A DNA stretch of 55,447 nucleotides from Photobacterium aphoticum (GCF_001029435.1 NZ_LDOV01000034.1:1-55447), one strand, 5' to 3'. Counted from the first letter of the stretch, positions 30,240-40,563 are shown. The notes: generated by a model not told the origin, from the sequence alone. A program made the numbers and translations.

Positions 30240-31544
30240 CTATGCGGCATGCGCAACCAGACGCTTTGGCAACGTAAAGGCAAAGGTACTGCCTTCCCCT
30301 ACCACACTTTCAATTTCCAGATGGGAATCGTGATGGCTCAAGGCATGTTTCACAATGGCCAGTCCTAAACCACTGCCCCCGGTTTCACGGGAGCGGGCTT
30401 TATCCACCCGGTAGAAACGCTCGGTTAAGCGATGAATATGCTGCGGTTCAATGCCCTGCCCACGGTCAATCACCTCCAGACGCGGGCCGGTCGGTGAACG
30501 GAACCAGCGCACCGTCACTTCCGCATTGGTCGGGGTGTGTTTCACCGCGTTATAGACAAGATTAGAAATCGCACTGCGCAGTTGATCTTCATCCCCCAGC
30601 ACTTTGAGCGACTTGTCGATATCAAACGTGAACAGATGCTCGTCGCCACCGCTGAGCGAGACGGCTTCTTTTTCTAACACATCCAGCATCGCCGGCACAT
30701 CGATGGTTTCTTCCAATTCGATATTCGGCGCGGCTTCAATCTTGGACAAGGTCAGCAACTGCTCCACCAAGGAGTTCATGCGCAATAGCTGTTCGGTCAT
30801 CACGCCGTGGGCTTTGTCCCACATCGGGCCGATAAGCATGTCCGGATCTTTGGACATTTCCAAATACCCTTGCAGCACGGTCATTGGGGTACGCAACTCA
30901 TGGGACACGTTAGCAAAAAAGTTACGACGCATGCCTTCAAGCTGCTTCACTTGCGACACGTCACGCACCACCATCAGGTATTCGCCTTCGGTGTAATGCA
31001 TGATACGCAGCTCTAACGTGCGGTCGTAATTCAATGGCGAGGTAATTTCCAGCGGCTCATCAAACGTCTGCTTGGTCAGGTAACGGACAAAATCCGGACT
31101 GCGTAGCAGGTTGCTGATCGGCTGCCCGGCATCATCCGGCCAGCGGAACCCCAACAAGTGTTGCGCCAACTTGTTACACCACACAATGTTCCCTTCGCTA
31201 CGGAACACCACTACCGCATCGGGCAGGGATTCCGCACCGTTACGGAAACGGCGGATCAAGGTGGCTAACTCTTTACGACGACGGCGGTTACGCTGCTGTA
31301 AGCGATAGATACCGTTGAATAAGGGTTCCCAACTGCCGGAGCCTGATGGCGGGGTTAAACTGCGCTCTTTCCACAGCCAGTTCGACATTTTCAGTTGATT
31401 ATGGAAATGCCAAATTAACTGGATCCAGGTGGCGATCAATAAAAACCATGGCATATAGCCAAAAACCATGCCGAGCACAATCCAAGGCAAGTAGAAAAAC
31501 ATCAGTTCCCAGACTAATTTTTTCCACGAAAGCCGCTCTACCAT
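30240..31544 (-). CDS. phoR: phosphate-regulon sensor histidine kinase PhoR
   Basis: PhoR phosphorylates PhoB when phosphate is scarce. The start at ATG 31544 is set by GGAG 6 bases upstream and gives [14 protein letters not shown], like Escherichia coli PhoR; a frame to 31583 adds 13 unrelated residues. The 434-residue protein has one or two N-terminal helices (about 12-47) with a charged linker, a PAS domain (about 100-200), the phospho-acceptor His215 in [10 protein letters not shown], and an ATPase domain with [13 protein letters not shown]. It lies 59 bases after phoB. Confidence 0.97.
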   Translation of the reverse strand: MVERLSWKKLVWELMFFYLPWIVLGMVFGYMPWFLLIATWIQLIWHFHNQLKMSNWLWKERSLTPPSGSGSWEPLFNGIYRLQQRNRRRRKELATLIRRFRNGAESLPDAVVVFRSEGNIVWCNKLAQHLLGFRWPDDAGQPISNLLRSPDFVRYLTKQTFDEPLEITSPLNYDRTLELRIMHYTEGEYLMVVRDVSQVKQLEGMRRNFFANVSHELRTPMTVLQGYLEMSKDPDMLIGPMWDKAHGVMTEQLLRMNSLVEQLLTLSKIEAAPNIELEETIDVPAMLDVLEKEAVSLSGGDEHLFTFDIDKSLKVLGDEDQLRSAISNLVYNAVKHTPTNAEVTVRWFRSPTGPRLEVIDRGQGIEPQHIHRLTERFYRVDKARSRETGGSGLGLAIVKHALSHHDSHLEIESVVGEGSTFAFTLPKRLVAHAA

Positions 31545-31603
31545 CAATGACTCCGTCATCACCGCATCGGCCGGATGCGGCAATTATTCACTTCAACTAC
31601 AAA

Positions 31604-32293
31604 CTATACGCGGGTTGAGAATCGGTACCCTGCGCCACGCACAGTCTGCACCAATTTATCATGGCCACCCGTCTCCAGTGCCTTACGCAGGCGACGAATA
31701 TGAACGTCCACCGTGCGATCTTCTACATACACGTTCGTGCCCCACACGTTATTCAGCAGCTGCTCGCGGCTGTACACACGCTCTTGGTGGGTCATGAAGA
31801 AGTGCAGCATTTTAAACTCAGTCGGGCCCATTTCAAGCGGATCATCATTGGATGTCACACGGTGTGAAACCGGATCCAATTTCAGCCCCTGTACGTCAAT
31901 CACATCATCCAGCGATGTCGGTGATACACGACGCATCACGGCCTTCAGACGGGCCATTAACTCTTTCGGTGAGAATGGCTTAGTGATGTAATCATCCGCC
32001 CCCACTTCAAGGCCACGTACCTTGTCTTCTTCCTCACCACGCGCCGTCAGCATGACCACTGGGATCTGACGAGTGAGCTCATCACGTTTTAAATGCTTGA
32101 TCAGGTTAATGCCTGAGCCGCCCGGTAACATCCAATCCATCAGGATCAGTTCAGGATAAGGCTCACAAATTTTTTCCAAGGCATCGTCATAATCTTCAGC
32201 TTCAATAGGCTGGTAGCCTTTCTGCTCAAGAACGAAACATAGCATTTCGCGGATTGGTGCTTCGTCCTCTACCACAAGAATCCGTCTAACCAT
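31604..32293 (-). CDS. phoB: phosphate-regulon response regulator PhoB
   Basis: PhoB activates the Pho regulon. The 229-residue protein has a canonical receiver with the acidic pocket Glu9-Asp10, phospho-acceptor Asp53 in [13 protein letters not shown], and Lys in [12 protein letters not shown], followed by a winged-helix DNA-binding domain (about 130-226) ending VRGAGYRFS. It is upstream of phoR. Its own Pho box lies about 70 bases before the start. A 7-bp GC hairpin (about 31561-31579) is in the phoB-phoR spacer, without a T-run. Confidence 0.98.
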   Translation of the reverse strand: MVRRILVVEDEAPIREMLCFVLEQKGYQPIEAEDYDDALEKICEPYPELILMDWMLPGGSGINLIKHLKRDELTRQIPVVMLTARGEEEDKVRGLEVGADDYITKPFSPKELMARLKAVMRRVSPTSLDDVIDVQGLKLDPVSHRVTSNDDPLEMGPTEFKMLHFFMTHQERVYSREQLLNNVWGTNVYVEDRTVDVHIRRLRKALETGGHDKLVQTVRGAGYRFSTRV

Positions 32294-32360
32294 AATGTTC
32301 TCTACCTACTCGTTGCTATCTTTGGTTACTGTCTGTCGTGCGTCATTATGTGTGTTAAGT

Positions 32361-32378
32361 ATGACACTTTTGTGACCA
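32361..32378 (-). promoter_or_regulatory. Pho box upstream of phoB
   Basis: The minus strand reads TGGTCACAAAAGTGTCAT, two 7-base half-sites (TGGTCAC and GTGTCAT) separated by AAAA. This closely matches the PhoB consensus and lies about 70 bases before the phoB start, indicating autoregulation of phoB-phoR. Confidence 0.82.
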
Positions 32379-32419
32379 ATCACGACAATATGCAATCAAA
32401 CACTCATTGATTTGTCATC

Positions 32420-32455
32420 AAAATTCGCCAAATCACTCTCTTTTCGGCGAATTTT
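32420..32455 (-). terminator. probable terminator after sbcC
   Basis: A 10-bp perfect stem (AAAATTCGCC / GGCGAATTTT) has a 16-base loop. On the minus strand the stem's own T-rich arm runs into GATGACAAAT, so the U-tract is short. It lies 45 bases past the sbcC stop. Confidence 0.65.
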
Positions 32456-32499
32456 ACCCTTGTCTTTATTTCTATTCACCCACGTAATGCCATACGCCA

Positions 32500-35400
32500 T
32501 TAACCACGAATGGCAATACGGCTGCGCCCGCCCCCTTGGGCTTCTACCGCTACCTGTACCCCAATCCGTTCCACCAGCGTGCCCACGTGGGAAATCACCC
32601 CGATCTGACGCCCATCCGCTTGCAGGGCATCCAAACACGCCAGGGCCATTTCCAGACTTTCCGGATCTAACGTCCCAAAGCCTTCATCGATAAACAGCGA
32701 GCCCAGCTGACGGGTATCGGCCGCCAGTGACGCCAGTGCCAATGCCAAGGCCAGTGACACCAGGAAGCTCTCGCCGCCCGACAGGGATTCCACACTGCGC
32801 ACTTCATCGCCCATATCGTGGTCAATCACCTGCAAGGCAAGCGGGCTGCCCGGCACCGGCTGCAAAGCATAACGTGGCGCCAGATCCTGCAAATGCTGAT
32901 TGGCCAGCACCACCAACTGCTGCAAGGTTAAACCTTGCGCCAAGGTGCGGAATTTGTTGCCGGTGGCAGAGCCAATCAGCTCACTCATTTCCATCCACAA
33001 CTCAGTTTGCGTCTTTTGAGTCGCTAAAGCGGTACGAAGATCACCGGCTTGTTTTTCCGCTTGTTCGCCCAGCTCTAAACGCTGACGGCATTGGAATACC
33101 TGATCATCAAATTGTGACTTTTCCGCCTGCCATTGGGTAAATCGTTGCTGTTGGTCTGACGTATCATCACTGATGTTATGCTCACTCAACCACTGCTTGG
33201 CAAGTGCAACCGTTGGCTGATAATCCTGCTGGGCTTGCTGTCTTTCCTTAACAATGGTTTCGCCTTGAGACACTGCTTGCTCTACCTGTTTGAGTTCACA
33301 GCGCTCTTGCTGTAACCAAGCGTCGTCTTTACTCAGCAGCGCCGTTAATTCCGCCTCGGTTAACGCGAATTTTTCTAACCATGCTTGCCACACCTGCTGC
33401 AGCTTTTGTTGCGCCGCTTCATATTCGGCTAACTGTTGGGCTGAGCTCTGCTGTTTGGTCAGCTCTGCGGCAATCACTTCTGCTAATTGACTTAATTGCG
33501 TTTGTAACTGTTGGCAGTGTTGCTGCTGCGCGTCAATATCGGCTTTGGCTGAGCGCTCAATGGTATCTAATGGTTGTTCACCAATCAGGTCAATTCGTTG
33601 TTGCCAACAAGCCTGTTGCTCTTTCGCAAGACGCGTCACTTTCGCTGTGATCTCATTGACTTGCTGCTCACCGTGCTGAACGCTATTGGTTAACGTCGCG
33701 AGCACTGGCGCAAGCTCTGTCAGTTGTTTATCCAGTCGCTGTTGCTGTTCGAGATTGCTTTGATATTGCAGGATTTGCCCTTCTAAATCCGCAATAAATC
33801 CCGCTTTACCTTGCTGGGCTAATGCGTTTAACCATGCGTCATGACCATAGATAGCCATTAGCGCTTGTTGCCTTTCAGCGACGACGTTTTGCAAGTTGTT
33901 CGCTTGTGCGGTAAAGGCATTGAACTGCTCTTGCGCTTGGGTTTGTTGCTGAGTTAACCGGTAACATTGCTCTTTCAGCTCCGCTTCTTGCTTTGTTAAC
34001 TGCTGTAACTGAAGCTGTTGTGTCTTCACCTCTTCAATCAGCACTTTACGCTGCTCACCTTGCTCTTTGATCTGCAGCATTTGTGATTTGGCATCGTCCA
34101 CTGCTTGCGACCAATTTGCCTGATAATCAGAAAGCTGGGCTAAATCGCTGTCACCCGATAACACAATGTCCGCTAACGTTATGGCATCCAAATCCACCGC
34201 CATGAGATCTGTCCAGTGACACTGCTGCTGATCGACGAACGCTTGAATGGTGTGAGTTAACCCTGCGATATCTTGCTCAAGTTCACTTTGGCGTTGCTTA
34301 TCTTGCGCGGCAGATTGGGTTAACTGATGCTGCTCGGCGTTAGCATCTTGTCGTTGTTGCGCTAATTGCTGTAATCGCTGCTGTTGCTGGCTAATAATGC
34401 TTTCAACGTGTGGATTATGCTGCTGATAAGGGTGATCGGCTGAACCACATAATGGACAAGGCTCCCCGTCAACCAACTGCTCGCGATAGTCGGTTAAGCT
34501 CATTACCGCGCGGCTTTGGTTTAGCTGAAATTCCACTTCTTTATGCTGCGCATCGAGTTGTAATAACTCAGGCGCTAATGCCGCTAAACGCTGCTCACTG
34601 GTGGCAATGCTAGTGACTAAACCTTGCTGCTGACGCTGAGATTTATCGCGTTGTTGCAACAAGCCCTGCCATTTATCGAGGCCAAATAAGCCCTCTTTTA
34701 ACTTGCTGCTTAATTGCTGATAGGCCGCATAGTGTTGGCGTTCTTGATCTTGCAATTGCTCTAATGCAGCAAGATCGTGCTTAGCCGTTTGCTCGCTTAA
34801 TTGCTGTTTTTGCTGATCCAATGCCGAAAGCTGTTTATCCAATTGGATCTGCTGCTGCGTCACTGTCGCTAACGTTGTTTCACGCAATGTCATATCGGCT
34901 TGCAACTGGGCAATGTGATTTTGCGCTTGTTGGAACTGACTGATGTTATCTTTGATGGCATTTTGCTGCTCTGCCAGGGCTTTTACGCCTTGCGTTTTCG
35001 CCAGCGCTGCCGTGACTTGCTGCTGTTGCGATTGGGCGGCATATTGCTGTTGTTGCTGACTGGCGAGCTGATCACGTTGTGCCGTCAATGCTTTATGTAA
35101 ACTCGCTAACTGCTGTTCTAGCTCCGCGCTTTGTTGCAGCAAACCATCACGTTTTTGTTCAATGCTGGCCGCTTGTTTTAGCTTGGGTTCAAGTTCACTG
35201 AATGCCTGTTGTTTTTGCGCTAATTGCTGCTGGCTTTGTGCGTCCTGAATGTGCAATTGTTCTTGTTGGTGCTGCTTTGCCGTTAATTCAGTGGTGGCCG
35301 ATTGCAGTGTCTGCTGCCATTTACTCACTTGTTGTTGAGCTTGCGATAATAGCGTGAAATCACCGCGCGCAGGCAATGCCTGTTCATACTGGTTAAGTTG

Positions 35401-36297
35401 ACGATAACGCGGCTCAGCCAATTGTTGCGCTTGCTTGGCGTGTGCTAACTGCTGCTCACTGTCACCAATACGATGAGTCAGTTTTTCTGCATTCACTAAC
35501 ACATCTTGGTACTGTTTGAGTTGCTCAAGTTTTTGTTGCTGGCGACTGACTTGCTCACGGGCAATCGCTAATTGCGCATGTAATGCGTCACGCTCTTCGT
35601 CGGTCAGCAAGGCAATATCACCTAACTTGCCTTGAAGCTGCGTCAGTTTTAGTTTTTCGTCTTTCGCGCGTTCATGGGCAGCAATGGATAAACGACCGTA
35701 AATTTCCCCGCCAGTCATACGCTCTAGCAGTGCAGCACGTTCATCCGCGCCGGCTTTTAGAAATGCCGCAAACTCCCCTTGGGGCAACATCACGGCACGG
35801 CGGAACTGATCGAAACTCAATCCAATCAGCTTTTCGATTTCCGCTTGTAACTCTTGCTTTTTACCCGCAAAGCGTTGCCCGGTTTCAATGTTTTCTAACC
35901 ATTGTTCTGCCGCTTGAATTTTGCCTTCAGCCCGACCACGTGCACGACGAACATGCCAGTGAGCACGCCAATGAGAGCCGTCGTTGGCAACAAAATCGAC
36001 TTCTGCAAAACCTTCGCCTTTACCCCGTGACAAAATACTGCGCACGTCATTGGCTTTAATCCGCCCCGCATCGTCTTCACGGCCGACCTCTGCATCGTTC
36101 TTTTTGTTGGATTGCAAACGAGGAATACGATCAAATAACGCCAAACAAATCGCATCAAGCAAGGTGGATTTACCCGCCCCCGTTTTCCCCGTTATCGCAA
36201 ATAAGCCAGCGTCACCTAAACGACCACCCGCAAAATCAATCTCAAACAGGCTTTGCAAACTCGCTAAATTTTCGCCGCGAAGCGCAAGAATTTTCAT
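32500..36297 (-). CDS. sbcC: exonuclease subunit SbcC
   Basis: SbcC is the Rad50-like ATPase subunit of the SbcCD nuclease, which opens hairpins and processes palindromes and blocked DNA ends. The 1265 residues have Walker A GKTGAGKST (37-45), two very glutamine-rich coiled-coil arms, the zinc-hook CPLC (Cys614, Cys617), and at the C-terminus the signature SLSGGESFLVSL with Walker B LFIDEGFGTLDPES. It is about 200 residues longer than the Escherichia coli protein, the excess lying in the coiled coils. It follows sbcD by 14 bases. Confidence 0.96.
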   Translation of the reverse strand: MKILALRGENLASLQSLFEIDFAGGRLGDAGLFAITGKTGAGKSTLLDAICLALFDRIPRLQSNKKNDAEVGREDDAGRIKANDVRSILSRGKGEGFAEVDFVANDGSHWRAHWHVRRARGRAEGKIQAAEQWLENIETGQRFAGKKQELQAEIEKLIGLSFDQFRRAVMLPQGEFAAFLKAGADERAALLERMTGGEIYGRLSIAAHERAKDEKLKLTQLQGKLGDIALLTDEERDALHAQLAIAREQVSRQQQKLEQLKQYQDVLVNAEKLTHRIGDSEQQLAHAKQAQQLAEPRYRQLNQYEQALPARGDFTLLSQAQQQVSKWQQTLQSATTELTAKQHQQEQLHIQDAQSQQQLAQKQQAFSELEPKLKQAASIEQKRDGLLQQSAELEQQLASLHKALTAQRDQLASQQQQQYAAQSQQQQVTAALAKTQGVKALAEQQNAIKDNISQFQQAQNHIAQLQADMTLRETTLATVTQQQIQLDKQLSALDQQKQQLSEQTAKHDLAALEQLQDQERQHYAAYQQLSSKLKEGLFGLDKWQGLLQQRDKSQRQQQGLVTSIATSEQRLAALAPELLQLDAQHKEVEFQLNQSRAVMSLTDYREQLVDGEPCPLCGSADHPYQQHNPHVESIISQQQQRLQQLAQQRQDANAEQHQLTQSAAQDKQRQSELEQDIAGLTHTIQAFVDQQQCHWTDLMAVDLDAITLADIVLSGDSDLAQLSDYQANWSQAVDDAKSQMLQIKEQGEQRKVLIEEVKTQQLQLQQLTKQEAELKEQCYRLTQQQTQAQEQFNAFTAQANNLQNVVAERQQALMAIYGHDAWLNALAQQGKAGFIADLEGQILQYQSNLEQQQRLDKQLTELAPVLATLTNSVQHGEQQVNEITAKVTRLAKEQQACWQQRIDLIGEQPLDTIERSAKADIDAQQQHCQQLQTQLSQLAEVIAAELTKQQSSAQQLAEYEAAQQKLQQVWQAWLEKFALTEAELTALLSKDDAWLQQERCELKQVEQAVSQGETIVKERQQAQQDYQPTVALAKQWLSEHNISDDTSDQQQRFTQWQAEKSQFDDQVFQCRQRLELGEQAEKQAGDLRTALATQKTQTELWMEMSELIGSATGNKFRTLAQGLTLQQLVVLANQHLQDLAPRYALQPVPGSPLALQVIDHDMGDEVRSVESLSGGESFLVSLALALALASLAADTRQLGSLFIDEGFGTLDPESLEMALACLDALQADGRQIGVISHVGTLVERIGVQVAVEAQGGGRSRIAIRG

Positions 36298-36311
36298 TGT
36301 TATTCTCTCTC

Positions 36312-37544
36312 TTAGTCTTGTTCTTCAACTTGCGTTAATAGGGTTTCAAATGCGTCAACCATGGCTTGAGTCGGCTCACCATCGAATTTTTTATTCCAGC
36401 TCAGGGCAAACACCTGTTGCGGTGACACATCCGATAAGCGGCGATGTTGCCAGCTGTCTTGTTGCTCGCGCTGAGGGTAATGCGGGGTAATTTTGGCAAG
36501 ACGCACGGATTTCCCCTCTAAAGCTTGCAGCACTTTTTCACGCAATAAGGCTTGAGGCTTATCAAGCAACACATGCACTTCTAAAAAGGGCTGTAGCTCT
36601 CGTGGCAATTCATCATCCGGCAAGGCTTTTAATGCGGCTAAGACTTCATCCAGTGGCGCAGGTTTTGCAGGCACTTTAAGCATATCAACACGACGAGGAA
36701 TGCTGATTTCTTCAATGGCTTTGACCTCTCTGCCCTCTAATTCTACGACCAGAATTTTATGCGAGTAATTACGTTCTGACATTGATAGCGGAATGGGTGA
36801 GCCGCTGTAACGTACATGATCTTTCTTTGCCACTTTCTGCGCCAAGTGAAGATGCCCAAGGGCGACATAACTGATGTCATCGGCAAAAATCGAGGCTGGT
36901 AGCGCATGCTGGTTACCCCCCAATACGCGACGCTCTGACATTTCAGATAATTGCCCCGATGCCATGTACGCGTGTCCCATGCCGATCATCGCTTGTTCTG
37001 GCGTAAGCAATTTTCGGGCAGCTTGGGTTATTTCGCCGTACAACACTTCGACACCTTTGATCAGACGATCATCGTCATCATTCAAGCCTTCCGTACGCAA
37101 ATCCGCGCTGCGTAAAAACGGTACGGCCAATACATAAGCGGCTGTTTGTTGTTCTTTATTAGTGATTGGCACCAACATGCGCTCGGTATCCAGCGCGCCG
37201 TTCTCCAGACGATGAATACCGCCGACCATGTGCAAATCAAACGCTTTCAACAGTTCGTGCGGGGCATCCAATTTACTCGGCGAATCGTGGTTGCCGCCAA
37301 TCATCACCACATCCAGCTGTGGCAGGCTTTTGGCTAAACGGGCCAGAAAGCGGTACAACATGCGCCACGCACTGGCGGGCGGGTTGGCGGTATCAAAAAT
37401 ATCCCCGGCCACCAGCAAGGCGTCGGCCTGCTCGGCTTCTAAGGTGTCCGCCAGCCAGTCCAAAAAGGCCTGATGCTCCACATCCCGGGAGTAGCCATGC
37501 AGTTGATGGCCAAGGTGCCAGTCTGATGTGTGAAGAATTTTCAT
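36312..37544 (-). CDS. sbcD: exonuclease subunit SbcD
   Basis: SbcD is the Mre11-like nuclease subunit partnered with SbcC. The 410 residues carry the calcineurin-type metal motifs MKILHTSDWHLGHQ (Asp8, His10), LLVAGDIFDTANPP, MIGGNHDSPSKL and the later GHLHLAQKV. The length matches Escherichia coli SbcD. It is the first gene of sbcD-sbcC and is divergent from rdgC, another recombination gene. Confidence 0.97.
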   Translation of the reverse strand: MKILHTSDWHLGHQLHGYSRDVEHQAFLDWLADTLEAEQADALLVAGDIFDTANPPASAWRMLYRFLARLAKSLPQLDVVMIGGNHDSPSKLDAPHELLKAFDLHMVGGIHRLENGALDTERMLVPITNKEQQTAAYVLAVPFLRSADLRTEGLNDDDDRLIKGVEVLYGEITQAARKLLTPEQAMIGMGHAYMASGQLSEMSERRVLGGNQHALPASIFADDISYVALGHLHLAQKVAKKDHVRYSGSPIPLSMSERNYSHKILVVELEGREVKAIEEISIPRRVDMLKVPAKPAPLDEVLAALKALPDDELPRELQPFLEVHVLLDKPQALLREKVLQALEGKSVRLAKITPHYPQREQQDSWQHRRLSDVSPQQVFALSWNKKFDGEPTQAMVDAFETLLTQVEEQD

Positions 37545-37616
37545 GACAATTCACTCTATGCCAAAGGGAAACTGGCTTGATTGTACCGCACTTTTTCCTT
37601 CCCGAAATCGTCATGC

Positions 37617-37644
37617 TTTCGCGCTTTCGGCGAAAAGCGCGAAA
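37617..37644. other. perfect 11-bp inverted repeat between sbcD and rdgC
   Basis: Arms TTTCGCGCTTT (37617-37627) and AAAGCGCGAAA (37634-37644, one base of overlap in the loop side) form a perfect stem with a 6-base loop. It lies between divergent genes, about 75 bases from the sbcD start and 75 from rdgC. No T-run follows. It may be in the rdgC leader, or be a binding site. Confidence 0.6.
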
Positions 37645-37717
37645 ACCTAAGACAAAGCCCCATCAATGCAATAAGATTGACAACCCAATGCACAACCTAG
37701 GATCTGTAACAGCCATG

Positions 37718-38629
37718 ATGTGGTTTAAAAACGTACTCACTTATCGCTTCAGCCGCGAGATTGACCTTAATGCCGATCAACTTGAAAAGCAGCTGGAAGA
37801 GTTCCGCTTTACACCATGCGGCAGCCAAGACATGCACAAATTTGGCTGGGTGCACGCGCTAGGCAAGCACGGCGATATGTTCACGCACTTGGTGGGCGAC
37901 AACATTCTGATCTGCGCGCGTAAAGAAGAAAAAATGGTACCGGCTTCTGTGATCAAAGAATCACTGACCGCGAAAGTGGACGCGATGGAAGCTGAACAAG
38001 GCCGCAAGCTGAAGAAAAGCGAAAAAGACACCATCAAAGATGAAATCATGATGGATTTGCTGCCACGCGCCTTTAGCCGCAAGCAGCAAACTTACGCGCT
38101 GATCATGCCAAAAGAAGGCTTTATCGTGGTCGATGCAGGCAGCTTCAAGAAAGCCGAAGATATGCTGGCGCTGCTGCGTAAGTCTATCGGTAGCCTACCG
38201 GTTGTGCCTGTGACACCGGAAAAACCGGCCGAACTGACCATGACGGAATGGGTGCGTTCAAACGCCTCGCCAGCAGGCTTCACCATTGGTGAAGAAGCCG
38301 AATTCAAAGCGGTACTGGAAGACGGTGGCGTGATCCGCTGTAAACAGCAGGATCTGTCTTGTGATGAAATCCTGGCGCACATTGAAGCCGATAAAGTCGT
38401 CACCAAGTTGGCGATTAACTGGCAAGACCGTATCGACTTCATTTTGTGTGATGACTTGTCGGTGAAACGCCTGAAGTTCGCCGATGAACTGCGCGATCAA
38501 AACGACGACATCGACCGTGAAGACATGGCGCAACGTCTGGATGCAGACTTGTCGCTGATGGCCGGTGAATTCTCTGCCTTCCTGCCTAACCTGTTTGAGG
38601 TACTGGGCGGTTTGGAAACAAAAGCGTAA
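37718..38629 (+). CDS. rdgC: recombination-associated protein RdgC
   Basis: RdgC is a ring-shaped DNA-binding protein that restrains RecA. The 303-residue product starting at ATG 37718 ([15 protein letters not shown]) matches the family; ATG 37715 directly before it is equally possible, while a frame opening at 37577 adds 47 unsupported residues. Conserved segments include [43 protein letters not shown] and [16 protein letters not shown]. It is followed by a strong terminator. Confidence 0.95.
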   Translation: MWFKNVLTYRFSREIDLNADQLEKQLEEFRFTPCGSQDMHKFGWVHALGKHGDMFTHLVGDNILICARKEEKMVPASVIKESLTAKVDAMEAEQGRKLKKSEKDTIKDEIMMDLLPRAFSRKQQTYALIMPKEGFIVVDAGSFKKAEDMLALLRKSIGSLPVVPVTPEKPAELTMTEWVRSNASPAGFTIGEEAEFKAVLEDGGVIRCKQQDLSCDEILAHIEADKVVTKLAINWQDRIDFILCDDLSVKRLKFADELRDQNDDIDREDMAQRLDADLSLMAGEFSAFLPNLFEVLGGLETKA

Positions 38630-38676
38630 TCGCGGCATCACGCCCCATTATCTGGCCAAACAAGGCAATACATCAC

Positions 38677-38704
38677 AAAAAGGGAAGCGCTGGCTTCCCT
38701 TTTT
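38677..38704 (+). terminator. intrinsic terminator after rdgC
   Basis: A perfect 12-bp stem (AAAAAGGGAAGC / GCTTCCCTTTTT) surrounds a GCTG loop, and the second arm ends in five T followed by CTTG. It lies 47 bases past the rdgC stop. Confidence 0.95.
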
Positions 38705-38854
38705 CTTGCCTGTTTTCTTACTTACGCCCCGCAACCACCATCCATTGTGCCGTTTTCATTGCCTTTGTGTGGTGGATCACAGTAAAATCGCGCCTCACTT
38801 CCGTATCCCTGCGATACGGCCTGATTTGCAATCAGACACTGGAATATAAGAGCT

Positions 38855-40252
38855 ATGTTTACACCTGAATTGTTATCGCCTGCGGGCAGCCTTAAGAACA
38901 TGCGTTACGCGTTTGCCTACGGTGCAGATGCGGTTTACGCTGGCCAGCCACGTTACAGCCTTCGCGTTCGTAACAACGAATTCAACCTCGAAAACCTGAA
39001 AATCGGTATCGATGAAGCCCATGCCCTTGGCAAGAAGCTTTACGTGGTATGTAACATTCAGCCACATAACTCTAAACTGAAAACCTTCATTCGCGATCTT
39101 AAGCCTATCGTTGAAATGGGCCCTGACGCCCTGATCATGTCTGATCCAGGTCTGATCATGATGGTACGCGAAAACTTCCCAGAAATGCCGATCCACCTGT
39201 CTGTACAGGCGAACGCAGTAAACTGGGCAACGGTAAAATTCTGGGCAGCCAATGGCGTTGAACGTGTGATCGTGTCACGCGAGCTGTCTCTGGAAGAAAT
39301 CGAAGAGATCCGCGAGCACTGCCCTGACACAGAAATCGAAGTGTTCGTTCACGGCGCACTGTGCATGGCCTACTCTGGCCGTTGTCTGCTATCTGGTTAC
39401 ATCAACAAGCGTGACCCGAACCAAGGTACCTGCACCAACGCATGTCGCTGGGAATACAAAGTCGAGAAAGCGACAGAAAACGATGCTGGTCAGATCGTTG
39501 AAGAGTTTGACCCAAGCCAGGCACAAGCGATCGAAGTGCAGGACGAGCGTCCTGACAACACTATCGGTCTGGGCAAGCCAACGGACGACGTTGTCCTACT
39601 GAGCGAAGCACACCGCCCAGAAGAGAAAATGGCCGCATTTGAAGACGAGCACGGCACTTACATCATGAACTCAAAAGATCTGCGCGCTATCCAGCACGTT
39701 GAGCGTTTGACCAAGATGGGCGTACACTCGCTGAAAATCGAAGGCCGTACGAAGTCATTCTACTACTGTGCCCGTACCGCACAGGTGTACCGTAAAGCGA
39801 TCGACGATGCGGTTGCTGGTAAGCCGTTTGACCCAAGCCTAATGAGCACGCTGGAAAGCCTGGCGCACCGTGGCTATACCGAAGGTTTCCTACGTCGTCA
39901 CACCCATGACGCGTACCAGAACTACGACTACGGCTACTCTATCTCTGACGCGCAGCAGTTTGTGGGTGAATTCACCGGTAAACGCCGTGGCGATCTGGCT
40001 GAAGTCGAAGTGAAGAACAAGTTCGTGGTCGGTGACAGCCTAGAAGTGATGACGCCAAACGGCAACGTGATCTTCACACTTGAGACAATGGAAAACCGTA
40101 AGTCTGAAGTGATTGATGATGCGAAAGGTAACGGCCACTTTGTGTTCATTCCTGTCCCACAAGACATGGATCTGAATTTCGGTCTGCTGATGCGTAATCT
40201 AAACTCAGGTGAAAACACCCGTAACCCACACGCACCAAAAGACGGTCAGTAA
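38855..40252 (+). CDS. trhP: tRNA 5-hydroxyuridine synthase TrhP (U32 peptidase family)
   Basis: TrhP (YegQ) belongs to the U32 family and is needed for hydroxylation of wobble uridine-34, using prephenate and an iron-sulfur-dependent step. The 465 residues match YegQ. The U32 signature is at about residues 160-178 (EVFVHGALCMAYSGRCLLS) followed by further cysteines (QGTCTNACRWEY), which likely hold an Fe-S cluster. The N-terminus MFTPELLSPAGSLKNMRYAF is typical. It is 5 bases upstream of a 4Fe-4S ferredoxin gene. Confidence 0.93.
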   Translation: MFTPELLSPAGSLKNMRYAFAYGADAVYAGQPRYSLRVRNNEFNLENLKIGIDEAHALGKKLYVVCNIQPHNSKLKTFIRDLKPIVEMGPDALIMSDPGLIMMVRENFPEMPIHLSVQANAVNWATVKFWAANGVERVIVSRELSLEEIEEIREHCPDTEIEVFVHGALCMAYSGRCLLSGYINKRDPNQGTCTNACRWEYKVEKATENDAGQIVEEFDPSQAQAIEVQDERPDNTIGLGKPTDDVVLLSEAHRPEEKMAAFEDEHGTYIMNSKDLRAIQHVERLTKMGVHSLKIEGRTKSFYYCARTAQVYRKAIDDAVAGKPFDPSLMSTLESLAHRGYTEGFLRRHTHDAYQNYDYGYSISDAQQFVGEFTGKRRGDLAEVEVKNKFVVGDSLEVMTPNGNVIFTLETMENRKSEVIDDAKGNGHFVFIPVPQDMDLNFGLLMRNLNSGENTRNPHAPKDGQ

Positions 40253-40257
40253 TCGTT

Positions 40258-40512
40258 ATGGCACTGCTCATTACCAGTAAATGCATTAACTGTGACATGT
40301 GTGATCCGGAGTGCCCGAACGAGGCGATCACCATGGGTGACGCGATCTATGAGATCGACCCGGACAAATGCACCGAGTGCAAAGGCCACTATGACAAGCC
40401 AACCTGTCAGTCGGTCTGCCCGATCACCAACTGCATCATTACTGATCCTGACCACATCGAAACCGATGACGAATTGCTTGAAAAGTTCGTGACCCTGCAA
40501 GGTCTGGCATAA
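40258..40512 (+). CDS. yfhL: YfhL-type 4Fe-4S ferredoxin
   Basis: The 84-residue protein is a two-cluster ferredoxin of the YfhL type: Cys9, 12, 15 and 19 bind one cluster and Cys38, 41, 50 and 54 the second, with the long insertion between Cys41 and Cys50 that marks this group (CKGHYDKPTC). It begins MALLITSKCINCDMCDPECP. It is 5 bases after trhP, so the two are surely co-transcribed, which makes electron supply to TrhP a reasonable inference. Confidence 0.95.
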   Translation: MALLITSKCINCDMCDPECPNEAITMGDAIYEIDPDKCTECKGHYDKPTCQSVCPITNCIITDPDHIETDDELLEKFVTLQGLA

Positions 40513-40537
40513 TAAGCTTCACCATAAAGCCAATGAC

Positions 40538-40563
40538 AAAAAAGCGCCCAAGGGCGCTTTTTT
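40538..40563 (+). terminator. intrinsic terminator after trhP-yfhL
   Basis: AAAAAAGCGCCC and GGGCGCTTTTTT pair around a very short centre, followed by more T. It lies 25 bases past the yfhL stop; the same sequence could also serve the convergent mepA. Confidence 0.93.
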
